From the NCBI GenBank assembly GCA_947500505.1, contig CANMSL010000005.1, forward strand, positions 124,001 to 188,000: DNA of 64,000 bases, given 5' to 3'. Positions 10,099-19,063 of this stretch are shown here, one piece after another. The translations under genes were made by a program, and so were the position numbers. Position 1 is the stretch's first letter, and each line of letters begins with the position of its first letter. This stretch comes from an uncultured Aquimarina sp. GTDB taxonomy: Bacteria; Bacteroidota; Bacteroidia; Flavobacteriales; Flavobacteriaceae. The notes beneath the pieces are model-generated. The model saw only the letters and a list, made by a program, of their open reading frames with translations. It ran no database searches and had not been told where the DNA came from.

Positions 10099-11229
10099 GT
10101 GAAAAAAGTTTTATTTTTTGTAGAAAGTTTATCCGGAGGCGGAGCTGAAAAAGTTCTTACAGATTTAGTGTCTAACTTAGATTCATCTAAGTATGAAATT
10201 ACTGTATGTTCACTGGTAGATGTAGGGGTTTATAATGATTATTTAAAAAACATTTGTACTTATAAGGCTATTTTAAATAATCCTGATGAAAGTAAAAATA
10301 GTATTCAGAGAACATGGTATGGATTACAATATAAGTTAATACATATACTACCATCTAAATGGATGTATATAATGTTTTTTAAAGAAAAATATGATGTAGA
10401 AGTTGCTTTTATAGAGGGGTTTAGCACTAAAATTATTGCATCATCTTCCAATAAGAACTCTAAGAAAGTAGCTTGGGTTCATATAGATTTATATGCGAAT
10501 CATTGGACACATATAGAATATAAAAACTTAGAAGAGGAAGTAAAAGCTTATCGAAAATTTGATCATATAATAAGTGTAGCCAAAAGTGTGCAAGACGCTT
10601 TTTCAAAGAGATTTGGCATTAGTGAAAGATTAAAAGTTCTATATAATCCCGTAGATCGAAAAGATATTTTAGAAAAGTCATTACAGAAGATAAATTTTCA
10701 AAAGCAAACATCTTTACTTCATTTAATTACCGTGGGTCGATTAGAATCACAAAAAGGTTATGATCGGTTATTAGAAGTAGTTTCCCAACTCAAAAAAGAT
10801 TCTTTTGAGTTTAAGTTGATGATTGTTGGAGATGGTTCTCAAAGAAAACAATTGGAAACTTATATCGAAGAAAACGACTTACAAAATTATGTAACGCTTC
10901 TTGGTTTTCAAACCAATCCGTACGCTTTTATTAATGCTGCCGATGCATTTGTGTGTTCTTCACGATCCGAAGGTTTCAGTACCGTTGTTACAGAAGCTTT
11001 AATTTTAGGAAAACCTGTAGTCGCAACCGATTGTTCTGGAATGACAGAACTTTTAGGAGATAATGAATACGGTATGATTACCGAAAACAATACAGAGGCT
11101 TTATATCTGGGATTGAAGAAATTTCTAAAAGATGAACAATTAAGATCTCATTATACAGCCAAAAGTAAAGAAAGAGGTGCCGATTTTGATATTAAAAAAA
11201 CCATAAAAAGTATCGAAGAAATCCTATGA
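10099..11229 (+). CDS. Family 4 glycosyltransferase, first of a tandem pair
   Basis: Retaining GT-B fold glycosyltransferase for polysaccharide assembly at the cytoplasmic face. The 376-residue protein has the glycine-rich N-terminal loop (SGGGAEKVL near residue 12), the GRLESQKGYDRL segment near 214 and the EX7E motif (EGFSTVVTE near 296). It starts at GTG, with no ATG nearby that would keep the N-terminal strand. The stop overlaps the next ATG (ATGA). It is a clear paralogue of its downstream neighbour. Donor and acceptor sugars are unknown. Confidence 0.88.
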   Translation: MKKVLFFVESLSGGGAEKVLTDLVSNLDSSKYEITVCSLVDVGVYNDYLKNICTYKAILNNPDESKNSIQRTWYGLQYKLIHILPSKWMYIMFFKEKYDVEVAFIEGFSTKIIASSSNKNSKKVAWVHIDLYANHWTHIEYKNLEEEVKAYRKFDHIISVAKSVQDAFSKRFGISERLKVLYNPVDRKDILEKSLQKINFQKQTSLLHLITVGRLESQKGYDRLLEVVSQLKKDSFEFKLMIVGDGSQRKQLETYIEENDLQNYVTLLGFQTNPYAFINAADAFVCSSRSEGFSTVVTEALILGKPVVATDCSGMTELLGDNEYGMITENNTEALYLGLKKFLKDEQLRSHYTAKSKERGADFDIKKTIKSIEEIL

Positions 11230-12386
11230 GTTCAAAATTGAAGATAGTTTTTATGATTAACAACCTCTATGGGGGTGGTGCAGAGAAGATTCTACAAACG
11301 CTACTTGGACAGTTAGACCAAGATGCATATGATATTACCTTATATGGTGTAAAGAATGAGAAGTATGATACCACCTTATACCCTAAAGGTGTTCAGTATA
11401 GATCTGTTTTTAATGGAGGCTATAAAGGAGGAGGATCATTTAAAAGTCAATTTGCTATTAAACTTATAAACAAGCTAAAATCATTTGTTTACAATACTTT
11501 TTCACCTCAGGTATTTTATAAGTGGTTTATAAAAGGGAGTTATGATGTAGAAGTTGCCTTTATAGAAGGCTATAGCACTAGAATTATTAGTGGATCTAAT
11601 CAAAATTCAATTAAAATTGCTTGGGTTCATATTGATTTAGAAGCCAACCATTGGAGTAAAATTGCATATAATAATTATGAAGACGAATGTAATAGTTATA
11701 TTAAATTTGACCATATAGTTAGTGTGTCTAAGAGTGTACAAGATGCTTTTTCGCGTAAATATAATATGAATAAGCGTTTAACTGTTAAGTATAACCCTGT
11801 AGATATAGAGAATATCATTGAAAAGTCTAAACTAAAGCCTACGGTTAACATAGAATCCGACAAGGTTTTACAACTTGTTACTGTGGGGCGTTTAGAACCA
11901 CAGAAAGGATATGATCGACTATTAGCAGTATTACATAGACTAAAAAACGAATCTTTCTCTTTTCATTTACGAATTATCGGAGAAGGTTCTAAAAGGCTAG
12001 AATTAGAGAGTTATATTAAGAATAATGGACTAGAGAAAGAAGTTAGTCTTATGGGATTTCAGTCTAATCCTTATCAGTATATCGCTTTGGCAGATGCTTT
12101 TGTTTGTTCTTCCCGTTCAGAGGGTTTTAGTACTGTTGTTACTGAAGCATTAATTTTAGGTAAACCTGTGGTTGCTACGGATTGTGCAGGAATGTTAGAA
12201 TTATTGGGTGAGAATGAATTTGGACTTATAACCCAAAATAATACAGAAGCACTATATGATGGTTTAAAAAGGTTTATAAAAGATGAAAAATTAAGAGCCT
12301 ATTATACTGAAAAAAGTAAAGAAAGAAGTGGCGATTTTGATAGTCAAAAAACATTGGCTAGGATTGAAGAACTTTGGAAAAAATGA
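11226..12386 (+). CDS. Family 4 glycosyltransferase, second of a tandem pair
   Basis: A 386-residue GT-B enzyme closely similar to the preceding gene product through its whole length: shared segments include YDVEVAFIEG, AWVHIDL, ANHW, GRLE.QKGYDRL and SSRSEGFSTVVTEALILGKP. The EX7E motif is intact. It is coupled to both neighbours by ATGA overlaps. The most variable stretch is the N-terminal half (about residues 40-100), which usually contacts the acceptor, so the two copies may add the same sugar to different acceptors. That is inference. Confidence 0.88.
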   Translation: MSSKLKIVFMINNLYGGGAEKILQTLLGQLDQDAYDITLYGVKNEKYDTTLYPKGVQYRSVFNGGYKGGGSFKSQFAIKLINKLKSFVYNTFSPQVFYKWFIKGSYDVEVAFIEGYSTRIISGSNQNSIKIAWVHIDLEANHWSKIAYNNYEDECNSYIKFDHIVSVSKSVQDAFSRKYNMNKRLTVKYNPVDIENIIEKSKLKPTVNIESDKVLQLVTVGRLEPQKGYDRLLAVLHRLKNESFSFHLRIIGEGSKRLELESYIKNNGLEKEVSLMGFQSNPYQYIALADAFVCSSRSEGFSTVVTEALILGKPVVATDCAGMLELLGENEFGLITQNNTEALYDGLKRFIKDEKLRAYYTEKSKERSGDFDSQKTLARIEELWKK

Positions 12387-13414
12387 AAACTAAAGAATTG
12401 CCATTGATATCTGTAATAATTCCAATTTATAATTCGGAAAAATATCTGGATAAATGTATTAGATCTATTATTAATCAAACACATTTACATCTTCAGATTT
12501 TGTTAATAAACGATGGATCTACTGATGGTAGTCTTGATATATGTAAACAATTTGAAAGGGAAGATAATAGGATTACGGTAATTGATATACCAAACGCAGG
12601 TGTCTCTAATGCCAGGAATATTGGGATTTCCAAGGCAAAAGGAGCTTATATTCAGTTTATAGATAGCGATGATTATGTAGATAGCTCATATATTGAATAT
12701 TTGTACAAGACGATTCAAAAAGAAAATGTTCAATTATCGGTTTGCGCTATAGAATCTTTAGATACTGAAGGTCATATTTTTGACAAATGGGAGGTAGAGG
12801 AAAGCATACTTCATTTTGATAAAGTAAATAAGGATATATTCTTAGAATTAATACAAAAATTCTTATTATTTGGACCTGTAAACAAATTATATAAAACAGA
12901 TATCGTTGTTAAGAACGGTATATTGTTTGACAGATCTTTGTCATATGGAGAGGATTTGCTTTTTAATTTTGAATATTTCAAATACATTAATTCTATTGCC
13001 ATTACCGATAAGGTAGCCTATAAATATATTCATGATAATGTGGAATCATTATCAAAAAAACGATATCATAATAAAACAGAATTGGCAAAACGAATTCATT
13101 TCGTTTTATTTGATTTTTTTAATAGGATTCAATTAACAGATAAAGAATCTCTGGGAGTATTATATAATAGGCTATTCGATTATTATTATAACGAAGTCTT
13201 CTTGATAGTTAATGATACTGAATTCACATTTGTAGAAAAATATAAAGAAATCAGGACATTACTAAAAGAAAAAGAGTTAACAAAAAGCTTTAAGTATTTA
13301 ATTAAGGAAAAATATGCGTCATGGATAATTTTATGTATGAGATATAGAATGACATTTTCTTTTTTGATTTGTAATTCGATTTTTAAAACGATAAAACCAG
13401 CACGAAATAATTAA
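12383..13414 (+). CDS. Family 2 glycosyltransferase
   Basis: Inverting GT-A glycosyltransferase. The N-terminal catalytic domain (about residues 8-220) shows SVIIPIYNSE, the nucleotide-binding NDGSTDGS, and the metal-binding DSDDY motif. The C-terminal 100 residues are basic and hydrophobic and probably contact the membrane. I place the start at the ATG at 12383, which overlaps the previous stop as ATGA; a TTG nine bases upstream is also in frame. Donor and acceptor are not predictable. Confidence 0.88.
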   Translation: MKTKELPLISVIIPIYNSEKYLDKCIRSIINQTHLHLQILLINDGSTDGSLDICKQFEREDNRITVIDIPNAGVSNARNIGISKAKGAYIQFIDSDDYVDSSYIEYLYKTIQKENVQLSVCAIESLDTEGHIFDKWEVEESILHFDKVNKDIFLELIQKFLLFGPVNKLYKTDIVVKNGILFDRSLSYGEDLLFNFEYFKYINSIAITDKVAYKYIHDNVESLSKKRYHNKTELAKRIHFVLFDFFNRIQLTDKESLGVLYNRLFDYYYNEVFLIVNDTEFTFVEKYKEIRTLLKEKELTKSFKYLIKEKYASWIILCMRYRMTFSFLICNSIFKTIKPARNN

Positions 13415-13432
13415 AAAATAACTGACGGAACG

Positions 13433-14620
13433 ATGAATAAAATAATTATGTATCCTCACGGAGGAAGTTACAATCACGGATGTGAAGCCATTGTAAGAAC
13501 TACTTTAGATATTATGGACCAAGCTATACCAGAGGTTAGCAAAAATAAAGTTTTATTTTCTATGCGTCCAGAAGAGGATATACAGTTTGGGATGGATAAA
13601 AAGTGCAAAGTTTTACCACAAACACGTCCATTGCAATCTAGATCATTTGATTATTTTAAGGGAATGGTCAAAAGACACATACTCGGTGATAAAGGTTTTT
13701 TTGATAGATATGCTTATAGAGATGTATTTAATAGTGCCGGAAAGGAAACATTAGCACTTTCTATTGGCGGAGATAATTATTGCTATGGAAGACCAGGTGA
13801 TATTTATTTTATGAACAAGCATATTCGTGAGAAAGGTACAAATACGATTTTATGGGGTTGTTCTATAGAACCGAGTGCCATGGATGAAGAAATGGTGGAC
13901 GATCTGAAGCAGTATAAATTTGTGTTCGCACGAGAAACCATAACCTATAATGCATTATTAGAGAAGGGTATTAAAAATGCACGTTTGTGCCCTGATCCGG
14001 CTTTTTTATTAGAAAAGGAAGAAGTATCCTTACCAGAAGGTTTTGAAGAAGGTAATACAATTGGGATCAATCTTAGCCCAATGATTATGTCTTACGAAGA
14101 AAATAAAGGAGCTGCATTAGAAAATTATAGTAAACTCGTACAGTACTTAATTGAAGAAACTGAACATCAAATAGCTTTAATTCCTCATGTAATGTGGGAT
14201 CATAATGATGATAGAATTCCGCTGAAAAAATTATACGAAAAATACAAAGATAATAATCGAGTTCTTTTTGTAGCAGCAGATAATTCGCTTAATGGGATGC
14301 AATTAAAATATTTGATTTCTAAGTGTAATATTTTTATAGCTGCCAGAACTCATTCTTCTATTGCAGCCTATTCTCAATGTGTGCCAACTCTTGTGGTGGG
14401 ATATTCTGTAAAAGCTTTAGGAATTGCTAGAGATTTATTTGGCTCTGAAGATGGGTATGTAATTCCTGTACAATCGTTAAAAAAGGAAAACGATCTGACT
14501 AATTTATATAAAGAGTTTGCAAAGAAAGAAGATAGTATTAGAAAATTTCTAGTTGATATGATGCCAGAATATAAATCTAGAATAGTTGAAGCAGCTAAAG
14601 AGATAGGAACGCTCAACTAG
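13433..14620 (+). CDS. Polysaccharide pyruvyl transferase family protein
   Basis: Predicted to add a pyruvate ketal to a sugar of the repeat unit using phosphoenolpyruvate (CsaB/WcaK family). The 395-residue protein has the family start (HGGSYNHGCEAIVRTT near residue 9), the central LSIGGDNYCYG segment near residue 111 and the late SKCNIFIAARTHSSIAAY segment near 295-312, whose RTHS is the conserved active-site stretch. No signal peptide. It adds a negative charge if active. It sits between a GT2 and an acyltransferase. Confidence 0.88.
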   Translation: MNKIIMYPHGGSYNHGCEAIVRTTLDIMDQAIPEVSKNKVLFSMRPEEDIQFGMDKKCKVLPQTRPLQSRSFDYFKGMVKRHILGDKGFFDRYAYRDVFNSAGKETLALSIGGDNYCYGRPGDIYFMNKHIREKGTNTILWGCSIEPSAMDEEMVDDLKQYKFVFARETITYNALLEKGIKNARLCPDPAFLLEKEEVSLPEGFEEGNTIGINLSPMIMSYEENKGAALENYSKLVQYLIEETEHQIALIPHVMWDHNDDRIPLKKLYEKYKDNNRVLFVAADNSLNGMQLKYLISKCNIFIAARTHSSIAAYSQCVPTLVVGYSVKALGIARDLFGSEDGYVIPVQSLKKENDLTNLYKEFAKKEDSIRKFLVDMMPEYKSRIVEAAKEIGTLN

Positions 14621-14642
14621 AAACAGCGTAAAAGTTTTTATA

Positions 14643-15197
14643 ATGTTAAGCAAGATAAAGGGTAAATTCAGACAGGTTTTTGGTTTAAGTAGGGATATAG
14701 ACTATAGAGACTGTATCAATATGGGAATGAAAGTTGGAGAAAATGTTCTTCAGCTTAATGAAGTGAAGTTTGATTATTCTCATTGTTGGCTTATCGAAAT
14801 AGGAAATGATGTTGTGTTTGCGCCTCAGGTTTATCTACTGGCACACGATGCAAGTACCAAACGTCATATAGGATATACCAAAATTGCAAAAATCAAAATT
14901 AATGATGGTGCTTTTATTGGAGCACGTGCTTTAATTATGCCGGGAGTTACTGTGGGTAAGAACGCAATAGTAGCAGCAGGAAGTGTCGTTGTAAAATCTG
15001 TTCCTGATGGGGCAATAGTGGGTGGTAATCCGGCTAAAGTGATTGGAACTACTGAAGACTACATAAAAAAACACAAAGATTTGATCAAAGAAGCAAAGGT
15101 GTATGATGAAAGTTGGACAATACACCACGGTATTACTGAAAGTATGCGAGTACAAATGAGTGAAGATTTAGAAAGTAATCCAGGATATATTATCTAG
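14643..15197 (+). CDS. Left-handed beta-helix acyltransferase, WbbJ-like
   Basis: Probable O-acetyltransferase for a sugar of the repeat unit. The 184-residue protein has a hydrophilic N-terminal region and then hexapeptide repeats (about residues 60-140), including the LLAHDASTKRH segment with the catalytic-type His and the ending GARALIMPGVTVG / AAGSVVVKSVPDGAIVGGNPAKVI typical of the maltose/galactoside acetyltransferase group. It lies 22 bp after the pyruvyl transferase and 15 bp before the hydrolase gene. Confidence 0.88.
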   Translation: MLSKIKGKFRQVFGLSRDIDYRDCINMGMKVGENVLQLNEVKFDYSHCWLIEIGNDVVFAPQVYLLAHDASTKRHIGYTKIAKIKINDGAFIGARALIMPGVTVGKNAIVAAGSVVVKSVPDGAIVGGNPAKVIGTTEDYIKKHKDLIKEAKVYDESWTIHHGITESMRVQMSEDLESNPGYII

Positions 15198-15212
15198 CTA
15201 AAAAACTTTATA

Positions 15213-16376
15213 ATGATTTACTACTTACTTATTTTATTATTAATACCATTATCTATCTTACTATTTGTAGTTGGAATAGATTTGTTCTTTTATTACCGAA
15301 GTGTCTTTCAGAGATATAAAATTGGTAGATGGACAGATCAAAATAATTGGCTAAAAAGTGTAAAACAAATTAATTTGACTTGGCTTCATAGGACACCAAC
15401 GGTTAAGTTAACTGATAATGAAAGCTATATCATAAAAGATCTTTTAAAAGGACATTACCGTAGCACTACCATACAGTCCTGGCAAGAGGCTGGAGCATTA
15501 TTAGGTGCTATAGATACTGAAAACACAAAGGAAAAAATTGATGAATTCATTAATAGTAAGATTGATATGCATACGGGTACTTGGAAACAGGTTCCGCAAT
15601 ATGTAGATGGAGCTATTTTGGCGTATGCACTAACCAAAACAAATGTTGATGTTGCTAAACTAAAACCTGCATTTGATCAGGTTATCGAACTCATAGATAA
15701 TTGTAAGGGGGAAGATGGGACTATTTTTTATAGAAACTTTATTCCTTCCATAAGATTTGTGGATACCATCGGTTTTATTTGTCCGTTTCTAACATATTAT
15801 GGTCAGAAATTTAATAAACCAGAATATATTGACTTAGCTTTATTACAAATACAATCTTATGTAGCTAAAGCTTTTTTACCAAACAAAATGATTCCTGTGC
15901 ATGCTTATGATCTTAAAAAAGATATGCCATTAGGAATTTATGGATGGGGTAGAGGACTCGGATGGTTTATTCTAGGAATTACGGATATGTATTACGAATT
16001 AGATGAGACACATTCATCAAAGACTTATCTTAAAGAGCTAGTAGGAAAAACCGCAAAGGATGCACTAGTTTTTCAGAAAGAAGATGGAGGATTTAATGCT
16101 ATGATTGCAGTTGATTCTTCCAGGCATGATTCTTCTATAACGGCAATTGCAGGATGGTTGTTTTATACAGCATTTATGATCAACAAAAATGAAAAATATC
16201 TTTTGGCAGCCAAAAAATGTGTACAATCTCTTATGAAAGTAACTAGGAGAGATGGTGTCATTGATTTCTGTCAGGGAGATACTAAAGGAATCGGACTTTA
16301 TGCTACTACTTTTGATTTAATGCCTTTTGTTCAGGGACTAACCATTCGACTGGCTTCGGCTTTAGAAAGTAAATAA
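15213..16376 (+). CDS. Membrane-anchored GH88/GH105-like glycoside hydrolase
   Basis: A 387-residue protein with one N-terminal membrane segment (residues 2-28) and then an alpha/alpha-barrel domain. Segments FVDTIGFICPFLTYYG near 181, PVHAYD near 226 and GWGRGLGWFILG near 239 match the unsaturated uronyl/rhamnogalacturonyl hydrolase fold (YteR-like). Those enzymes remove unsaturated uronic residues left by lyases. Here the gene lies inside a synthesis operon, between an acyltransferase and the flippase, so it may trim or edit the polymer. Family fold is fairly sure; the reaction is not. Confidence 0.75.
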   Translation: MIYYLLILLLIPLSILLFVVGIDLFFYYRSVFQRYKIGRWTDQNNWLKSVKQINLTWLHRTPTVKLTDNESYIIKDLLKGHYRSTTIQSWQEAGALLGAIDTENTKEKIDEFINSKIDMHTGTWKQVPQYVDGAILAYALTKTNVDVAKLKPAFDQVIELIDNCKGEDGTIFYRNFIPSIRFVDTIGFICPFLTYYGQKFNKPEYIDLALLQIQSYVAKAFLPNKMIPVHAYDLKKDMPLGIYGWGRGLGWFILGITDMYYELDETHSSKTYLKELVGKTAKDALVFQKEDGGFNAMIAVDSSRHDSSITAIAGWLFYTAFMINKNEKYLLAAKKCVQSLMKVTRRDGVIDFCQGDTKGIGLYATTFDLMPFVQGLTIRLASALESK

Positions 16377-16380
16377 AAAA

Positions 16381-17949
16381 ATGGCAGAGATTAAGGGTAT
16401 TAATACGGATTCTAGAACGGTAAATTCATTTAGAAACATTGGATCCGGATTGATTTCGCAAATCGTACAAACTGTTTTAGGTTTTATCGGCAGAACCATT
16501 TTTATAAAGTACCTTGCAGTAGAATATCTTGGTGTTAATGGATTGTTTACCAGTATTCTTTCGGTTCTGGCGTTTGCCGAGTTAGGAGTTGGATCCGCGT
16601 TTATTTATTCTTTATATAAACCACTCGCAGAAAAGAAAGAACATGTAGTAGCTGCAGTATTAAATTTATATAAAAATGTATATGTAGCAATAGGAGTAAC
16701 CGTATTTGTATTAGGTAGTTTGGTGATTCCATTTTTGGATCAGTTGATCCCCACAAAACCGGACGCAATCGTAGAAAATATTACGGTAATTTATTTATTC
16801 TTCTTGTTCAACGCAGCATCATCCTACTTTTTTTCTTATAAAGTATCTCTATTAAATGCAGATCAGAGAAACTATATCACTACTGTTAATTACCTGATTT
16901 TCTATGTTATTCAGAACGTTGTTCAGATTCTGGTTCTTGTCATTTATAAAGACTTCTTGTACTATCTTGCTGCCCAGTTGATTTTACAGTTTTTAAGTAA
17001 TGTCTCTATTTCATATCTGGTGAATAGGTATTACCCTTTTTTAAAAAAATTTAAAAAAGAGAAAATAGACCCTGTAATTAAGAAAGAAATCATTTCTAAT
17101 GCAAAAGCTACACTAGTCATAAAAATTGGAGGAATCATCGTTAATAATACTGATAACATTATTATCAACTATTTCTCGGGCTTGGTATTGGTAGGATTGG
17201 CTTCTAATTATAATCTGCTAATAGCGATCATATCTGCTTTAATTTTGCAAGTTTTTAATAATATTACGTCCAGTATTGCCCAAATTAATGCTGTAGAAAG
17301 TAAAGAGAAGCAGTATCAGACATTTAAGATGGTCAACTTGGCTAATCTCTGGATATACGGTTTTAGCGCTATCTGTTTTATTATTCTTTCTAACGATTTT
17401 ATCGTTTTATGGATAGGAAAAGAGTATGTGTTACCTGTAAACATCTCCCTAATGTTAGCAATTAATTTCTTTATGGTTGGCGTTCAGGGAACCATATGGA
17501 CGTTTAAAACTACGTATGGTTTTTTTAATCAAGGTAAATATTTGGTTATTATTACTGCCTTATTGAATTTACTTTTCTCCTTTTGGTTAGGTAGCGAATA
17601 TGGTTTGTTTGGTATTTTGATGGCTACAGCTATTGCCAGAGTGGTCACTAACTTTTGGTATGACCCTTATATTGTATTTAAGTTAGGTTTGAAAATTAAA
17701 GGATCTATATACCTTAAGAGGTTTCTAATATTCTTGGGACTTCTTCTGATCTCTGGATATGTAACATATTACGTGTCGACACAGTTTAATTTTTCAGTAC
17801 TGGTTAATCTGATGTTTAAATTATTACTTTGTATAATGATACCAAATACCATAATATTATTGGCTTATCGGAACACTACGGAAATGGATGCCATTAAAGG
17901 GATATTTAGAAGATCATATTTGGCAGTAGTAGCAAAAATAAAAAAGTAA
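16381..17949 (+). CDS. wzx: Wzx-type oligosaccharide flippase
   Basis: Predicted to flip undecaprenyl-linked repeat units across the inner membrane (MATE/MVF superfamily, PST clan). The 522-residue protein is hydrophobic, with about 12-14 membrane segments and the family's N-terminal IGSGLISQIVQTVLGFIGR and ELGVGSAFIYSLYKPLAE stretch. It follows the hydrolase gene by 4 bp and precedes a GT4 gene by 7 bp. Specificity cannot be predicted. Together with the EpsG-like gene at 20271 it makes the locus Wzx/Wzy-type. Confidence 0.88.
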   Translation: MAEIKGINTDSRTVNSFRNIGSGLISQIVQTVLGFIGRTIFIKYLAVEYLGVNGLFTSILSVLAFAELGVGSAFIYSLYKPLAEKKEHVVAAVLNLYKNVYVAIGVTVFVLGSLVIPFLDQLIPTKPDAIVENITVIYLFFLFNAASSYFFSYKVSLLNADQRNYITTVNYLIFYVIQNVVQILVLVIYKDFLYYLAAQLILQFLSNVSISYLVNRYYPFLKKFKKEKIDPVIKKEIISNAKATLVIKIGGIIVNNTDNIIINYFSGLVLVGLASNYNLLIAIISALILQVFNNITSSIAQINAVESKEKQYQTFKMVNLANLWIYGFSAICFIILSNDFIVLWIGKEYVLPVNISLMLAINFFMVGVQGTIWTFKTTYGFFNQGKYLVIITALLNLLFSFWLGSEYGLFGILMATAIARVVTNFWYDPYIVFKLGLKIKGSIYLKRFLIFLGLLLISGYVTYYVSTQFNFSVLVNLMFKLLLCIMIPNTIILLAYRNTTEMDAIKGIFRRSYLAVVAKIKK

Positions 17950-17956
17950 AATCCGA

Positions 17957-19063
17957 ATGAAATTACTATATATTACAAATCAAATTTGCGGATCCGCTGG
18001 ATTAGAGAGAGTTTTATCTATAAAAACTGATTATTTAATTGAGAAATATGGATATGATATTCATATACTTACAATGAATCAGAATGATACTCCCGTGTTT
18101 TATGATTTTAATAATAATATTACATTTCACGATATTACTGTTAAAGGAAATCCTGTTCAATATTTCTTGAAATATAAAAAAGGCTTAAGATCCATAGTCC
18201 AAAAAGTGCAACCGGATATGATCTCTGTTTGTGATGATGGATTAAAGGGCTTTTTTGTGCCGACTATTGTTCGTAAGCCTTGTCCGATGGTTTATGAAAG
18301 GCATGTGTCTAAGAATATTGAAGTAAAGCAGGATAAAATTTCCTTTAAAACCAAATTAATTTCCAATATTAAATATCAGCTCATGCATCTAGGTGCAAAA
18401 CGATATGATCGTTTTGTTGTGCTTACTACGGATAACCTTGGTGAATGGAAATTAAAGAATTTACAGGTGATTTCTAATCCTTTGTCATTCAATCCTGATA
18501 CTCGAGCAGCATTAGAAACAAAAACAGTATTGGCAGTAGGAAGACAAAGTTATCAGAAAGGATATGACAGATTACTAAAAAGTTGGAAAACTATTCACGA
18601 CAAATATCCTGATTGGAAATTAAAAATTTATGGAAAAAAAGATGAAAGCCTTAATTTAGAAGGTTTAGCAAATGCATTAGAAATTAATAGCTCTGTAGAG
18701 TTTTATTCTCCCACAAAGGAAATACTAAATGAATATTTAGATTCATCAATATATGTTATGTCTTCTAGGTTTGAAGGCTTTGGGATGGTCCTTATAGAAG
18801 CAATGGCTTGTGGTGTGCCCGCAATATCATTTGATTGCCCTTGTGGTCCTAGTGATATAATTACTGATGATATGGATGGTTTTTTAGTAGAGAATAATGA
18901 TATTTCAGCATTTTCTGAAGCTATTGAGAAACTAATTGTAAATCCAGAAAAGAGGAAAGAAATGGGGGCGAATGCAAAGGAAAATATTAATCGATTTTTA
19001 CCTAGTGAGATTGTTCCTAAATGGGATCAATTATTCAAGGAACTTCAAAATACATATTCATGA
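17957..19063 (+). CDS. Family 4 glycosyltransferase
   Basis: A 368-residue GT-B enzyme. It starts with YITNQICGSAGLERVLS, has VGRQSYQKGYDRL near residue 195 and the EX7E motif as EGFGMVLIE, followed by ACGVPAISFDCPCGPSDII. That last segment is typical of the branch that includes amylovoran and GalNAc/Gal transferases, but the donor is not certain. It overlaps the next gene by 4 bp (ATGA). No signal peptide; acts on the cytoplasmic side. Confidence 0.87.
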   Translation: MKLLYITNQICGSAGLERVLSIKTDYLIEKYGYDIHILTMNQNDTPVFYDFNNNITFHDITVKGNPVQYFLKYKKGLRSIVQKVQPDMISVCDDGLKGFFVPTIVRKPCPMVYERHVSKNIEVKQDKISFKTKLISNIKYQLMHLGAKRYDRFVVLTTDNLGEWKLKNLQVISNPLSFNPDTRAALETKTVLAVGRQSYQKGYDRLLKSWKTIHDKYPDWKLKIYGKKDESLNLEGLANALEINSSVEFYSPTKEILNEYLDSSIYVMSSRFEGFGMVLIEAMACGVPAISFDCPCGPSDIITDDMDGFLVENNDISAFSEAIEKLIVNPEKRKEMGANAKENINRFLPSEIVPKWDQLFKELQNTYS

